A DNA stretch of 64,000 bases, from positions 2,294,001 to 2,358,000 of the forward strand of contig NZ_CP015594.1 of assembly GCF_001647675.1 (NCBI RefSeq), written 5' to 3'. The DNA comes from Acinetobacter sp. NCu2D-2. Its GTDB lineage: Bacteria > Pseudomonadota > Gammaproteobacteria > Pseudomonadales > Moraxellaceae. The translations under genes were made by a program, and so were the position numbers. Shown piece by piece: positions 49,017 through 57,953 of this stretch (positions are counted from its first letter, which is position 1; each line of letters begins with the position of its first letter). Under the pieces are notes generated by a model. That model made no database searches. It was not told the origin of the DNA and saw only the letters and a program-made list of their open reading frames with translations.

Positions 49017-49325
49017 GTAGGACTCCTCAATTGAAAAACCAAATGGGGGTGAAACTCATACCCCTGCTCAAAAAAGAGCGAAAAAATAATCAGCTATTAT
49101 ACGCAGAAAGTACCGAAAACATAAGCTATTCCCGTCATCTTCAATGCATTGTTACAAGTTTAGCAATGTTTGTTTTTTAAACAGTTCAAAACAGAGGTGT
49201 ATGTCCTTTAAAATTCGGGCAATATATGAAGAAAGCAGATATATATTTGAATAATTCTGCGCTTTTATTCATATGCTTTTATGCTAATCTTTTCCAAAAT
49301 CAAAAACACAAGAAGACCAAATATT

Positions 49326-50603
49326 ATGAGTTATAAAGCAGAAACCCTTGCCATTCATGCAGGTTACACTCCTGAAGCAACAACAAAAGCAGTGGCTGTG
49401 CCCATTTATCAAACGACATCCTATTCATTTGATAATACTCAGCATGGCGCAGACCTGTTTGATTTAAAAGTCGCGGGAAATATTTATACCCGCATTATGA
49501 ATCCAACCACTGCGGTACTTGAACAACGTGTGGCAGCACTTGAAGGTGGGATTGGTGCATTGGCTTTAGCTTCAGGTATGGCAGCAATTACTTATGCCAT
49601 TCAAACGATTGCTGAAGCAGGTGACAATATTGCATCTGTTTCAACGCTCTATGGTGGAACCTATAACTTATTTGCGCATACTCTGCCAAAGCAAGGTATT
49701 GAAGTGCGCTTCTTTGATTATCAAAAACCTGAAAGCCTGCGTGAGCTTGTCGATGCAAAAACCAAACTCGTGTTTGTCGAATCGATTGGTAATCCGCTTG
49801 GTAATATTATTGATTTAGAAGCAATTTCCAATATTGCGCATGAACTCGGTATTCCTGTGATCGTTGACAATACCGTTGCAACTCCTGTGCTGCAAAAGTC
49901 GTTTGATTTTGGTGCAGACATCGTGGTGCATTCACTCACTAAATATATCGGTGGGCATGGTAATTCAATCGGTGGAATTATTGTCGACAGTGGCAAGTTC
50001 CCTTGGGGCAAACATGCTGAACGCTTCCCTGCTTTAAATACGCCTGACCCAAGTTATCACGGGGTGAATTATGTCGAAGCCTTAGGCGAAGCGGCATATA
50101 TCGCGCGTGCTCGTGTGGTACCGCTACGCAATACCGGTGCAGCCATCAGCCCGCAAAATGTGTTCTTAATTTTGCAAGGCTTAGAAACTTTAAGCTTGCG
50201 TATGGAACGCCATACCGAAAATGCACTGAAAGTGGCCGAATATTTAAAACAGCATCCAAAAGTGAAATGGGTCAACTATGCAGGTCTACCTGACCATCCA
50301 CAGCATGCTTTGGCACAGAAATATGTTAAAGGGAAACCTTCTGCAATTTTAACCTTTGGTGTTGAAGATGGTCGTGATGGCGGTGCACGTTTTATTGATG
50401 CATTACAACTATTTACTCGTCTTGTAAATATTGGCGATGCCAAAAGCTTGGCTTGCCACCCTGCAACCACGACACATCGTCAGCTCAATGCTGAAGAATT
50501 GAAATCAGCAGGTGTCAGTGAAGATATGGTGCGGTTAAGTATTGGGATCGAACATATTGACGATTTGATTGCCGATCTTGAACAAGCTTTGGCTCAAGTT
50601 TAA
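49326..50603 (+). CDS. metY: O-acetylhomoserine sulfhydrylase
   Basis: This PLP enzyme of about 425 residues belongs to the Cys/Met metabolism family. YTRIMNPTTAVLEQRVAALEGG and SGMAAITYAI are typical, and the PLP lysine is K206 in HSLTKYIGGHG. It should make homocysteine from O-acetylhomoserine and sulfide. Together with the sulfate-binding proteins it points to sulfate-to-methionine assimilation. The ATG at 49326 matches the family N-terminus (SYKAETLAIHAGY). Cystathionine gamma-synthase activity is a less likely alternative, since the insert lengths match MetY. Confidence 0.9.
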   Translation: MSYKAETLAIHAGYTPEATTKAVAVPIYQTTSYSFDNTQHGADLFDLKVAGNIYTRIMNPTTAVLEQRVAALEGGIGALALASGMAAITYAIQTIAEAGDNIASVSTLYGGTYNLFAHTLPKQGIEVRFFDYQKPESLRELVDAKTKLVFVESIGNPLGNIIDLEAISNIAHELGIPVIVDNTVATPVLQKSFDFGADIVVHSLTKYIGGHGNSIGGIIVDSGKFPWGKHAERFPALNTPDPSYHGVNYVEALGEAAYIARARVVPLRNTGAAISPQNVFLILQGLETLSLRMERHTENALKVAEYLKQHPKVKWVNYAGLPDHPQHALAQKYVKGKPSAILTFGVEDGRDGGARFIDALQLFTRLVNIGDAKSLACHPATTTHRQLNAEELKSAGVSEDMVRLSIGIEHIDDLIADLEQALAQV

Positions 50604-50626
50604 AACCTGTTTTCATCTAATCATTC

Positions 50627-50664
50627 AAAACCTCCTTCTTATGAAAGAAGGAGGTTTTATTTTG
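50627..50664 (+). terminator. Terminator after metY
   Basis: The perfect 14-base stem AAAACCTCCTTCTT/AAGAAGGAGGTTTT (50627-50640 with 50645-50658) is followed by ATTTTGC. Confidence 0.92.
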
Positions 50665-50883
50665 CTTGCAATATTTGCCACTTGTGGTAAAAATTAAATG
50701 AAAAGAAGAACAAAAATAGAGCAATTACTCTAAAAATTATTTATTTTTCAATACTTTAATCTGTAGATTTTTATATAAAATTCGTTATCATAGCCTTATT
50801 CAGAATAGCGCAATTTCTCACTATTCGAGCGCAACTCTACTTCTATAAAAATGACTAAATTCACTTTCATGAGGAATAACGAC

Positions 50884-51771
50884 GTGAAAGAAAGACTACA
50901 GAAAAAACTTCAAGCCAAAATTAATGGAAAAACCATTCTCATCACAGGTGCCTCAAGTGGTATTGGCCTAACAACCGCACACCGTCTTGCTGATGCAGGT
51001 GCACATGTTCTGCTTGTGGCGCGTACCAAAGAAACATTAGAACAAGTTAAAGCTGAAATTGAAGCCAAAGGTGGTAAAGCCTCTGTATTTCCATGTGATT
51101 TAAATGACATGGACTCGATTGATGAAGTCGCAAAGCAAATTGTTGCGTCTGTCGATCAAATTGATATTTTAATTAACAATGCCGGGCGTTCAATCCGCCG
51201 CGCAGTGCATGAATCAACTGAACGTTTCCATGATTTTGAACGCACCATGCAGCTAAATTACTTCGGTGCTGTCCGTTTAGTTATGAACATTTTGCCGCAA
51301 ATGATGATTCGTCGTGATGGTCATATCATTAATATCAGCTCGATTGGTGTCTTGGCCAATGCAACTCGTTTCTCTGCATATGTGGCGTCTAAAGCTGCGC
51401 TTGATGCTTTTAGCCGCTGTTTATCGGCAGAAGTTCATTCACATCGCATCGCAATTACCTCAATCTATATGCCATTGGTGCGTACACCAATGATTGCACC
51501 CACCAAGATTTATAAATATGTACCGACGCTTTCGCCTGAACAAGCGACTGATTTAATTGCGCATGCCATCTTAAAACGTCCGAAAAAAGTCGCAACAGGA
51601 CTTGGACGTTTGGCATCAATTACTTATGCGATTGCACCGGATATTAACAATAAGCTGATGTCGATTGGTTATAACCTATTCCCAAGTTCTACTGCATCGG
51701 TCGGTGAACAGCAAAAACTCAATTGGGTGCAAAAAGCGTATGCACGTATTTTCCCGGGTGAACATTGGTAA
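50884..51771 (+). CDS. acr1: Fatty acyl-CoA reductase Acr1 (SDR)
   Basis: This is a short-chain dehydrogenase with NAD(P) motif TGASSGIG (21-28), NNAG (98-101) and catalytic S153, Y166, K170. From memory, the sequence between FHDFERTMQLNYFGAVRLV and the C-terminal FPGEHW is almost the same as Acinetobacter Acr1, which reduces long-chain acyl-CoA to aldehyde for wax ester synthesis. The GTG at 50884 is chosen because GAGGA lies eight bases upstream and gives 295 residues, the length of Acr1; ATGs at 50851 and 50869 are alternatives. Wax ester synthase is not in this window. Confidence 0.85.
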   Translation: MKERLQKKLQAKINGKTILITGASSGIGLTTAHRLADAGAHVLLVARTKETLEQVKAEIEAKGGKASVFPCDLNDMDSIDEVAKQIVASVDQIDILINNAGRSIRRAVHESTERFHDFERTMQLNYFGAVRLVMNILPQMMIRRDGHIINISSIGVLANATRFSAYVASKAALDAFSRCLSAEVHSHRIAITSIYMPLVRTPMIAPTKIYKYVPTLSPEQATDLIAHAILKRPKKVATGLGRLASITYAIAPDINNKLMSIGYNLFPSSTASVGEQQKLNWVQKAYARIFPGEHW

Positions 51772-51787
51772 TTCGCACTTGATACAC

Positions 51788-51818
51788 AAACCGCCTTCGG
51801 GCGGTTTTTAGCTTTTTT
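51788..51818 (+). terminator. Terminator after acr1
   Basis: The stem AAACCGCC/GGCGGTTT (51788-51795 with 51800-51807) is closed by a stable TTCG tetraloop and followed by TTAGCTTTTTT. Confidence 0.92.
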
Positions 51819-51962
51819 GATATCAAGATTACAAAAAATTGAACGACAAGTCCTGTCATTTAACGAAGATTTTTTCGCGCAAAATGGTTTAGATCACGTA
51901 CACTATGTAAGGATCAACTGATCCCTATTTTTTATTTTTAGATTCAACTGATGGAACTCCTT

Positions 51963-52745
51963 ATGAACAACGTGCAATGGCTCGATGAAGTAAAATTTAA
52001 CGAACAAGGCTTAGTGCCGGCTATTGCACAGCATCATCAAACCGGCCGTGTGTTGATGGTGGCGTGGATGAACCGTGAAGCATTGGCTTTAACTGCTGAG
52101 AAAAACCAAGCGGTGTATTTCTCACGTTCACGCAATAAGTTGTGGCATAAGGGCGAAGAATCAGGTCATTTCCAAACCGTGCATGAAATCCGTTTAGACT
52201 GTGATGCTGACGTGATCGTGCTGCAAATTGAACAGCATGGTGGTATTGCTTGCCATACCGGTCGTGAATCTTGCTTCTATCGTAAATTGACACCAAACGG
52301 TTGGGAAATTGTTGATGCTCAGCTGAAAGACCCTGCTGCAATTTACGGTGAGAAATCATCAAATCCGCACACCCAAGCGATGAATGCGTCAAATGCACAA
52401 GCAGAACAAGTTGAAGTTCTAGCTTACTTGGGTCAAATGATGGCAGATCGTAAACAAGCCAATCCTGACTCATCTTATGTGGCAAAGCTGTATCACAAAG
52501 GCTTGAATAAAATCTTAGAAAAAGTTGGTGAAGAAAGCGTTGAAACCATCATTGCTGCGAAAGATTTTAAATTTGAAGCCAATGAAGACAATAAAAATGA
52601 CTTGATCTACGAAGTTGCCGATCTTTGGTTCCATACCATCGTGATGCTCGGTTACTTCGATCTTGATGTGCAGCTAGTACTGAATGAATTGGCGCGTCGT
52701 CAAGGCTTGTCAGGTTTGGTTGAAAAAGCCAATCGTCAGCATTAA
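51963..52745 (+). CDS. hisIE: Bifunctional phosphoribosyl-AMP cyclohydrolase/phosphoribosyl-ATP pyrophosphatase
   Basis: This 260-residue histidine-biosynthesis enzyme catalyses two steps. The N-terminal HisI half has [17 protein letters not shown], and metal-binding residues in LDCDADV and [11 protein letters not shown]. The C-terminal HisE half has [26 protein letters not shown] and YEVADLWFH. The ATG at 51963 starts the family-typical [11 protein letters not shown]; an ATG at 51951 adds four residues. The helicase gene begins only three bases after its stop. Confidence 0.95.
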   Translation: MNNVQWLDEVKFNEQGLVPAIAQHHQTGRVLMVAWMNREALALTAEKNQAVYFSRSRNKLWHKGEESGHFQTVHEIRLDCDADVIVLQIEQHGGIACHTGRESCFYRKLTPNGWEIVDAQLKDPAAIYGEKSSNPHTQAMNASNAQAEQVEVLAYLGQMMADRKQANPDSSYVAKLYHKGLNKILEKVGEESVETIIAAKDFKFEANEDNKNDLIYEVADLWFHTIVMLGYFDLDVQLVLNELARRQGLSGLVEKANRQH

Positions 52746-52747
52746 TT

Positions 52748-54262
52748 TTGAATCGTTCTGTGTCCGACATACAAAAACCCACTGCGACCTATGAGCAGGC
52801 GACTGCCATAGATAACGCACGTCTAGGCAAATCTTTTAAAGTCATTGCCTATGCCGGCACAGGTAAAACGACGACATTACAAATGATCAGTGATGCCATG
52901 CCTGAGCGGCGTGGTATGTATTTAGCCTTTAACAAAGCGATTGCAGCAGAAGCACAGTCTAAGTTCCATCGCGGTGTTGATTGTCGAACCTTTCACTCAC
53001 TTGCCTATCGCAGTGTTCCACGTGGAATCACGGATAAACTACGTCTTCCGCGACTCAGTCCAAGTTTTATCGCCAAAGAATATCGCTTAGAGCCAATGAC
53101 CTTGCGTCGTATGATGGGCGGACGCTATGAAAAATACGTCTTGATGCCCTCACGTTTGGCAAGTTTGGTGGCGAATGCCGTCAGCTACTTCTGCTCGACT
53201 AGCTCGCAATACCCGGCACCACGACACATTCAAGCGCCAAGTTGGCTCCACCCTGATGACGTCGATGCACTACAAAAAAAACTTTATCCTGCTGTTGAAC
53301 GTCGTTGGTTGGAATCGATTAATCCGCAGCATCAAGCAGGGATTGGTCACGATATTTATTTAAAACTATGGGCGCTGTCTGAACCGAATATTCCAGCGGA
53401 CTATGTGCTATTTGATGAAGCTCAAGATGCTGACCCACTCATGCTTGGGATTTTACTTAAACAACGTAATACCCAAGTCATTTATGTGGGCGATGCCCAT
53501 CAGCAAATTTATGCATGGCGCGGTGCGGTTAATGCCATGCAGCAATTGCCACTACCTGAAAGTCGTCTCACTACGTCTTTCCGTTTTGGTGAAGAAATTG
53601 CCTTAAATGCCAATGCGATTTTGGGGGCACTCAATGAGACAGTGCCCTTACTGGGTAATCCCCTGCTGAATTCAAAAGTCGTGAATAAACCGCATACCAA
53701 AATGCGCGATGCAATTTTATGTCGTACCAATGCGCGGGCGATGGAATTGCTATTATCGGGTTTATTACGCGGTGATAAAGTCAGCTTACAAGCCGATCAT
53801 GTCAAATTAAATCGTTTTGTCGATGCGGCAGCCATGCTTAAACAAGGCAAACGCGTGACTGATGTACCTGAACTTGCGTGGTTTAACTCTTGGCATGATG
53901 TACATGAATACTGCGAAACCAATGATGGTAGTGATATTAAGCCTTTAGTTAAATTGGTCGATGAACACGGCACAGATCCACTGAAAAAAGCTTTAGCGAA
54001 AATCACACCAATTGGACAAGCGGATTACATCATTTCGACTGCACATAAAGCCAAAGGTTTAGAGTGGGATCGTGTCCATATCGAAGATGATTACCAATTT
54101 AAACTCAATGAAAAAGATCACAAAATTAGTGACGAAGAGTTACGGCTACTTTACGTGGCGTGTACACGTGCTAAAGTGAGTTTAAATATTCATCACATCT
54201 ATGATCTGATTCAACAATTAAAACGCACAATGCCGCAGTCTTTAAGGCAAATTGCAGGATAA
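52748..54262 (+). CDS. FBH1/UvrD-like superfamily 1 helicase
   Basis: This 504-residue SF1A helicase has Walker A AYAGTGKTTTL (A36-T42), the Walker B motif FDEAQDADP (D223), motif III YVGDAHQQIYAWRGA, and motif VI LLYVACTRAK near the C-terminus. The pattern GMYLAFNKAIAAEAQSKF followed by CRTFHSLAYR is that of the FBH1 subgroup, which limits recombination by removing RecA/Rad51-like filaments in eukaryotes. The start is a TTG three bases after hisIE; no good ribosome site is seen, so a GTG at 52760 is possible. An IS605-type element follows within a few bases of the stop. Confidence 0.85.
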   Translation: MNRSVSDIQKPTATYEQATAIDNARLGKSFKVIAYAGTGKTTTLQMISDAMPERRGMYLAFNKAIAAEAQSKFHRGVDCRTFHSLAYRSVPRGITDKLRLPRLSPSFIAKEYRLEPMTLRRMMGGRYEKYVLMPSRLASLVANAVSYFCSTSSQYPAPRHIQAPSWLHPDDVDALQKKLYPAVERRWLESINPQHQAGIGHDIYLKLWALSEPNIPADYVLFDEAQDADPLMLGILLKQRNTQVIYVGDAHQQIYAWRGAVNAMQQLPLPESRLTTSFRFGEEIALNANAILGALNETVPLLGNPLLNSKVVNKPHTKMRDAILCRTNARAMELLLSGLLRGDKVSLQADHVKLNRFVDAAAMLKQGKRVTDVPELAWFNSWHDVHEYCETNDGSDIKPLVKLVDEHGTDPLKKALAKITPIGQADYIISTAHKAKGLEWDRVHIEDDYQFKLNEKDHKISDEELRLLYVACTRAKVSLNIHHIYDLIQQLKRTMPQSLRQIAG

Positions 54263-54265
54263 ATC

Positions 54266-54420
54266 AGCTTGACACACTCCCACCACTTTCGACTAGCTCA
54301 AGTGGAGGATTCTAAAAGCAAAAGCTCTTAGGCGACTCCCTCACGGATTTCGCTTGCTTTCTGCTTCACAAGGCGACCTTTACCGCATCCACCCTCCACA
54401 GACAAAACGGTGTGTCCCAC
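54266..54420 (-). ncRNA. Predicted TnpB guide RNA (omega/reRNA)
   Basis: TnpB nucleases use an RNA from the tnpB 3' end and the right end of the element, whose 3' extension into flanking DNA acts as guide. Here that region covers the end of tnpB and the hairpin at 54283-54305. The guide would be read from the host flank just left of 54266, i.e. the last codons of the helicase gene. The limits are inferred from family knowledge, not seen. Confidence 0.4.
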
Positions 54421-55632
54421 CGCCAAAATATTGCGAGAAGCATTTATATCCGCATTCTCGCTAAAACCACACTCAATACAGTTAAAGTTTGCCTGAGTGA
54501 GCCTATTTTCTTTTGCAACATGACCACATGAACTACAAGTCTGACTTGTATATTTAGGGTCAACTTTAACAAGTAAGCCACCTCGCCATTGTTGCTTATA
54601 CTCCAACATATCAACAAGCATTGACCACCCTTGATCTAGGATTGATTTGTTTAAGCCTGTTTTGGCTTTAACATTCTTTCCTTTTTTCTCAATTGAGCCT
54701 TTTGCAGACTTCGACATATTAGCTACTTTTAAGTCCTCAACTACGATCATTGCGTGGTTTTTGCTGAGAGTTGTAGTGACTTTGTGCAAGTAGTCATGCC
54801 GAATATTGGCAATATGATGATGTAGTTTGTTAACTTTTAAATTAAGTTTTTTCCAATTTTCACTGAACTTGGTTTTCTTTTTCAACTTGCGTTGAAGTCT
54901 AGCTAATTTCACTTGATTGGCTTTAAAACTATTGATCGGGTTGAATACCTGACCATTAGAGGTTGTGACCAATTTCTTGATGCCAAGATCAACACCAATA
55001 GCTGATTTAGATGGGTGAATTGGTGTTTCAATTGTGTTTTCAACACCAAAAGAGATATACCACTTGCCAACATGCTTTGAGAGTGTGACGTTCTTAATCT
55101 CGCCTAAAATATCTTGTGATTTTCTAAATTTTACAACGCCAATATCACTAGGCAATTTAACTTGGTTGCCTTTAACCCAACAATACCTATTAAATTGAAC
55201 AATACGAATTGAATCATAACCATCTGATTTTTTCTTGAATCGTGGCATGAGTGGTCTAAGTTGAATTTCATTACCATCGGGTAATTTAAAAAATTTTGGC
55301 TTCTTAGCTTTGAATGGTTTTTGCTTTAGCTTGGCTTGTTCTTTTTTATCGAAGAATTTACCCCAAGCATCACCAAGATCACGAACTTTTTGTTGAAGTG
55401 AGACACCATTTGAACTGTTTTCTAAAAAAGCACACTCAGGCTTTTTGCGTAATTCAGGGATTTTATTAACTAAATTAACTTTGTTAATTCGCTCATTATT
55501 AGCAAGCATCTCGAATGATGCAGCCAATATCTGATTCCAAACAAAACGTGCAGAACCAAGCAACTTGTTTAAAACAAGCTCCTGTTCTGCATTAGGCTCA
55601 AGCCTAAATTTGTACGCTTTGTTGATTTTCAT
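54328..55632 (-). CDS. tnpB: TnpB RNA-guided nuclease (IS605 family)
   Basis: This 434-residue TnpB has an intact RuvC-like site: D215 in GVDLGIKKL, E299 in IVVEDLKVANM and D395 in ENADINASRN. The zinc finger C366, C369, C385, C388 (CSSCGHVAKENR, CIECGF) is complete. The N-terminus MKINKAYKFRLEPNAEQE is typical. All known catalytic residues are kept, so the nuclease may be active, guided by RNA from its 3' end. Confidence 0.93.
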   Translation of the reverse strand: MKINKAYKFRLEPNAEQELVLNKLLGSARFVWNQILAASFEMLANNERINKVNLVNKIPELRKKPECAFLENSSNGVSLQQKVRDLGDAWGKFFDKKEQAKLKQKPFKAKKPKFFKLPDGNEIQLRPLMPRFKKKSDGYDSIRIVQFNRYCWVKGNQVKLPSDIGVVKFRKSQDILGEIKNVTLSKHVGKWYISFGVENTIETPIHPSKSAIGVDLGIKKLVTTSNGQVFNPINSFKANQVKLARLQRKLKKKTKFSENWKKLNLKVNKLHHHIANIRHDYLHKVTTTLSKNHAMIVVEDLKVANMSKSAKGSIEKKGKNVKAKTGLNKSILDQGWSMLVDMLEYKQQWRGGLLVKVDPKYTSQTCSSCGHVAKENRLTQANFNCIECGFSENADINASRNILAVGHTVLSVEGGCGKGRLVKQKASEIREGVA

Positions 55633-55690
55633 AAATGAGTGTGTATGTGTTAATATGTATAAATACTACCACTAATTAAGCCATTCACCA

Positions 55691-56089
55691 ATGACAGAAA
55701 TATATAAAAACCGACATTCAGCCTTTAATTTGCATGTACATTTAGTGTTTATTACTAAGTACAGAAAGAAAATTCTAGGTGAGTTGCATCATAAGTATTT
55801 TATTGAGTGTGCATCTGAAATCTGCAAAGAGTTTGATGCGGAATTAAAGGAGTGTAATGGTGAAGCTGACCATGTTCATATGCTTATTCAGTACCCACCG
55901 ACAGTTCAACTCAGTAAATTGGTAAATAACTTAAAATCAGTAACAAGCAGAAGAATGAGAAATGAGTTTTTGGATTTACGTGGTAGTTATGCAAAACCTG
56001 TTTTGTGGTCACGCTCATATTTTGCAGGGTCTTGTGGTGGCGCACCTTTGGATATTATTAAAAAATACATTGAAAACCAACAAGGTTAA
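55691..56089 (+). CDS. tnpA: TnpA Y1 HUH transposase (IS200/IS605 family)
   Basis: This 132-residue single-strand transposase has HUH motif H61-V-H63 in EADHVHMLI and catalytic Y126 in IIKKYIENQ. FNLHVHLVFITKYR is the usual N-terminal strand. The length is normal and there is no frameshift, so transposition may be possible. Confidence 0.94.
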   Translation: MTEIYKNRHSAFNLHVHLVFITKYRKKILGELHHKYFIECASEICKEFDAELKECNGEADHVHMLIQYPPTVQLSKLVNNLKSVTSRRMRNEFLDLRGSYAKPVLWSRSYFAGSCGGAPLDIIKKYIENQQG

Positions 56090-56175
56090 AATCCTTGAAA
56101 TTCACCTCCACCCTGACTGTCGGGTGGAGTCCTCTTTCACTTTAAGATAGATGTCTTTGACATCAAAGGTGCTGT

Positions 56176-57558
56176 ATGCAAGTCGAATCATTACAACTCA
56201 AACACGTCCTGCATTTTTCTGATCTTAAACTTGATTTTAAATATCATGCCGCACCTGTCACTCTTATTTTAGGTGATCAAGGTTCTGGCAAAACGACCCT
56301 AATGCGGTTTTGTTACCAAGCACTAACTTGGTTTGTAGCACGCCAACGCGATATTCGAACCGCAGGTTTGGTGATGTTAGATCAAGACATTATGCTGAAC
56401 CGCTTGCAGTCCAAAATTGAAATTGGGGTGAAGTTTTCAGAAGATATCGGTGCTTTTGATGAGGCTAGTGATTTAAACAAAGCATCCTTACAGCAATGTC
56501 GTTGGCACATGTATAAAACTCTAAATGCCCAAGGCGTTGGAATCAGTAAAGTTGAAACTCAACAACTCGATGAGATGGTCAATCTTTATCAGCGTGCCAT
56601 TAAAAAAGATCCTTTGCTGGGTTTACCTTTGATTGCCTATTATCCTGAAGAGCGCTTCGTTAACGACATTAATCTTATCAGTAAAAATAATCCTGCCATT
56701 TTCCAAACGGCGCATGCTTATGAACTAACTGCCATTCCTTTCACTACCTTTGCACGATTTTTTGAATGGATCCGTGAGATTAGTGATATTGAAAATGCTC
56801 AAAGTGCTCAATTGATTCAGGATTTGTTAAAACCTTATGAAAATACCGAGCAACAAGCATCCTATGATAACTTAGCTGCACAGATTGCCAAAGCACAAAG
56901 CAATATTCATGCACCAGCACTCAAAGCTTTACGCCACGCTTTAAGTATTGTGATCCCCGGACTTACGAATCTCTATATCCACTACGCACCTAAACTTCAG
57001 CTTATGGTGGAATATCAAGGTCAGAAACTGCTGTTCCAACAACTTTCTAACAGTGTTCGAAATTGGGTTGCTTTGGTAGGTGATATTGTCAGACGTCTAT
57101 GTGTGCTGAATCCTAAAAGCCTATTTCCCTGTCAGGAAGGTACAGGTATTTTGATGATTGATGCGATTGATCATCAACTCGATCAAGAGCATGTCACACA
57201 GATTCTGCCACGCTTGCATCAAGCATTTCCTCAACTACAAATTCTTGCCACAGGCAATCGCAGTGAACTTTTAGATCAAGCACAAGATTTTCAATGTTTA
57301 CAACTCAATCAACAGCAAGTCCATACAATAGATTTGACACAGGATCAGCAACATTTTGAACAAATTTATGCTGATCTTGGCATGAATAAAATCAAGGATG
57401 ATGTGTCCTTTATAGACGATACCCTGATTGATCCGATAGCAGAACCCATGAAAATAGACTCTATCTTAGAGTCGATTCAGCACCTATCACTTGAACAAAA
57501 ACAACACATCCTAGAATCTTTATTGGCAGAGCAAGATACTGAAGATAAAGGACTCTAA
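56176..57558 (+). CDS. COG3950-like AAA/ABC-type ATPase with degenerate catalytic motifs
   Basis: The 460-residue protein has an intact P-loop GDQGSGKTTLM (33-43). The internal segment FFEWIREISDIENAQ (195-209) and the region LSNSVRNWVALVGDIVRRL (290-308) match the family usually reading FFEWFR..EDIEN and LSDGYRN.ALVGDIARR. The signature motif has lost its glycine. Walker B reads ILMIDAIDHQL (325-335), with A330 where the catalytic glutamate belongs. The later TTH switch reads TGN (359-361). ATP binding with poor hydrolysis is inferred. A TOPRIM domain is not seen. It follows the IS605 element and may originally have been cotranscribed with the helicase. Confidence 0.7.
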   Translation: MQVESLQLKHVLHFSDLKLDFKYHAAPVTLILGDQGSGKTTLMRFCYQALTWFVARQRDIRTAGLVMLDQDIMLNRLQSKIEIGVKFSEDIGAFDEASDLNKASLQQCRWHMYKTLNAQGVGISKVETQQLDEMVNLYQRAIKKDPLLGLPLIAYYPEERFVNDINLISKNNPAIFQTAHAYELTAIPFTTFARFFEWIREISDIENAQSAQLIQDLLKPYENTEQQASYDNLAAQIAKAQSNIHAPALKALRHALSIVIPGLTNLYIHYAPKLQLMVEYQGQKLLFQQLSNSVRNWVALVGDIVRRLCVLNPKSLFPCQEGTGILMIDAIDHQLDQEHVTQILPRLHQAFPQLQILATGNRSELLDQAQDFQCLQLNQQQVHTIDLTQDQQHFEQIYADLGMNKIKDDVSFIDDTLIDPIAEPMKIDSILESIQHLSLEQKQHILESLLAEQDTEDKGL

Positions 57559-57953
57559 ATACTTACGCAAAACAGGAATTAGACGGAAGCTTAGCTTTCA
57601 CAGTCAGCATACATTTTTATCAATAAAATAATCTGAATTAATCTTATTTTTCTGTCAATTTAATTCGGACTGCTTAGACATGCGCCCCATACATTTATCG
57701 CTGGGGCGTATAATCTTAGACATCAACATAAAAAGATTGATGTTGATGTCCTCCTGTAATATGATCGGTTTTATTTGCAAATTTCATTGTAAAATCGGAT
57801 TTTGCTATCGTTCATAAGTTGTGCAATACAACTGTTTTAATTTTTTATACCTAATTTGGCTTTCAAGATTAGGAGTTTTGGATCACGTTTTGTTGTCCTC
57901 GCATTCTTGAAAGATAAAGATTCACTAGAGGCTTTTTTGCCTTAATCACGACA
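57559..57953 (+). promoter_or_regulatory. Promoter and long structured leader of the mrp operon
   Basis: No gene is seen in these 395 bases. A perfect TATAAT lies at 57709-57714, with no clear -35. The inverted repeat CGCCCC/GGGGCG (57683-57688 with 57703-57708) covers its spacer, and CTTAGACAT occurs on both sides (57673-57681 and 57715-57723). Directly downstream is a perfect 11-base stem GACATCAACAT/ATGTTGATGTC (57719-57729 with 57740-57750). Smaller hairpins follow (GTTGT/ACAAC near 57815; CCTAAT/ATTAGG near 57850-57875). The leader would be about 230 bases, long enough for a regulatory RNA. Confidence 0.5.

Larger units (their letters stand above)
54266..56145 (-). mobile_element. IS605-type insertion sequence (divergent tnpB and tnpA)
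   Basis: The element carries tnpB on the minus strand and tnpA on the plus strand, divergent and 58 bases apart, the IS605 layout. Subterminal hairpins are visible at both ends: CCACTT/AAGTGG (54283-54288 with 54300-54305) on the tnpB side, and CTCCACCC/GGGTGGAG (56106-56113 with 56122-56129) on the tnpA side. No terminal repeats or target duplication are expected. The exact cleavage points are not fixed; the limits are within about 10 bases. It sits between the helicase and ATPase genes. Confidence 0.85.

Noticed and set aside
52748-57558. A straightforward Gabija defence system (GajA/GajB)
   Set aside because: The helicase could resemble GajB, but the ATPase has no visible TOPRIM nuclease and lacks the Walker B glutamate. 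The helicase also lies three bases after hisIE, which points to a core-genome position. It is kept only as a comparison.
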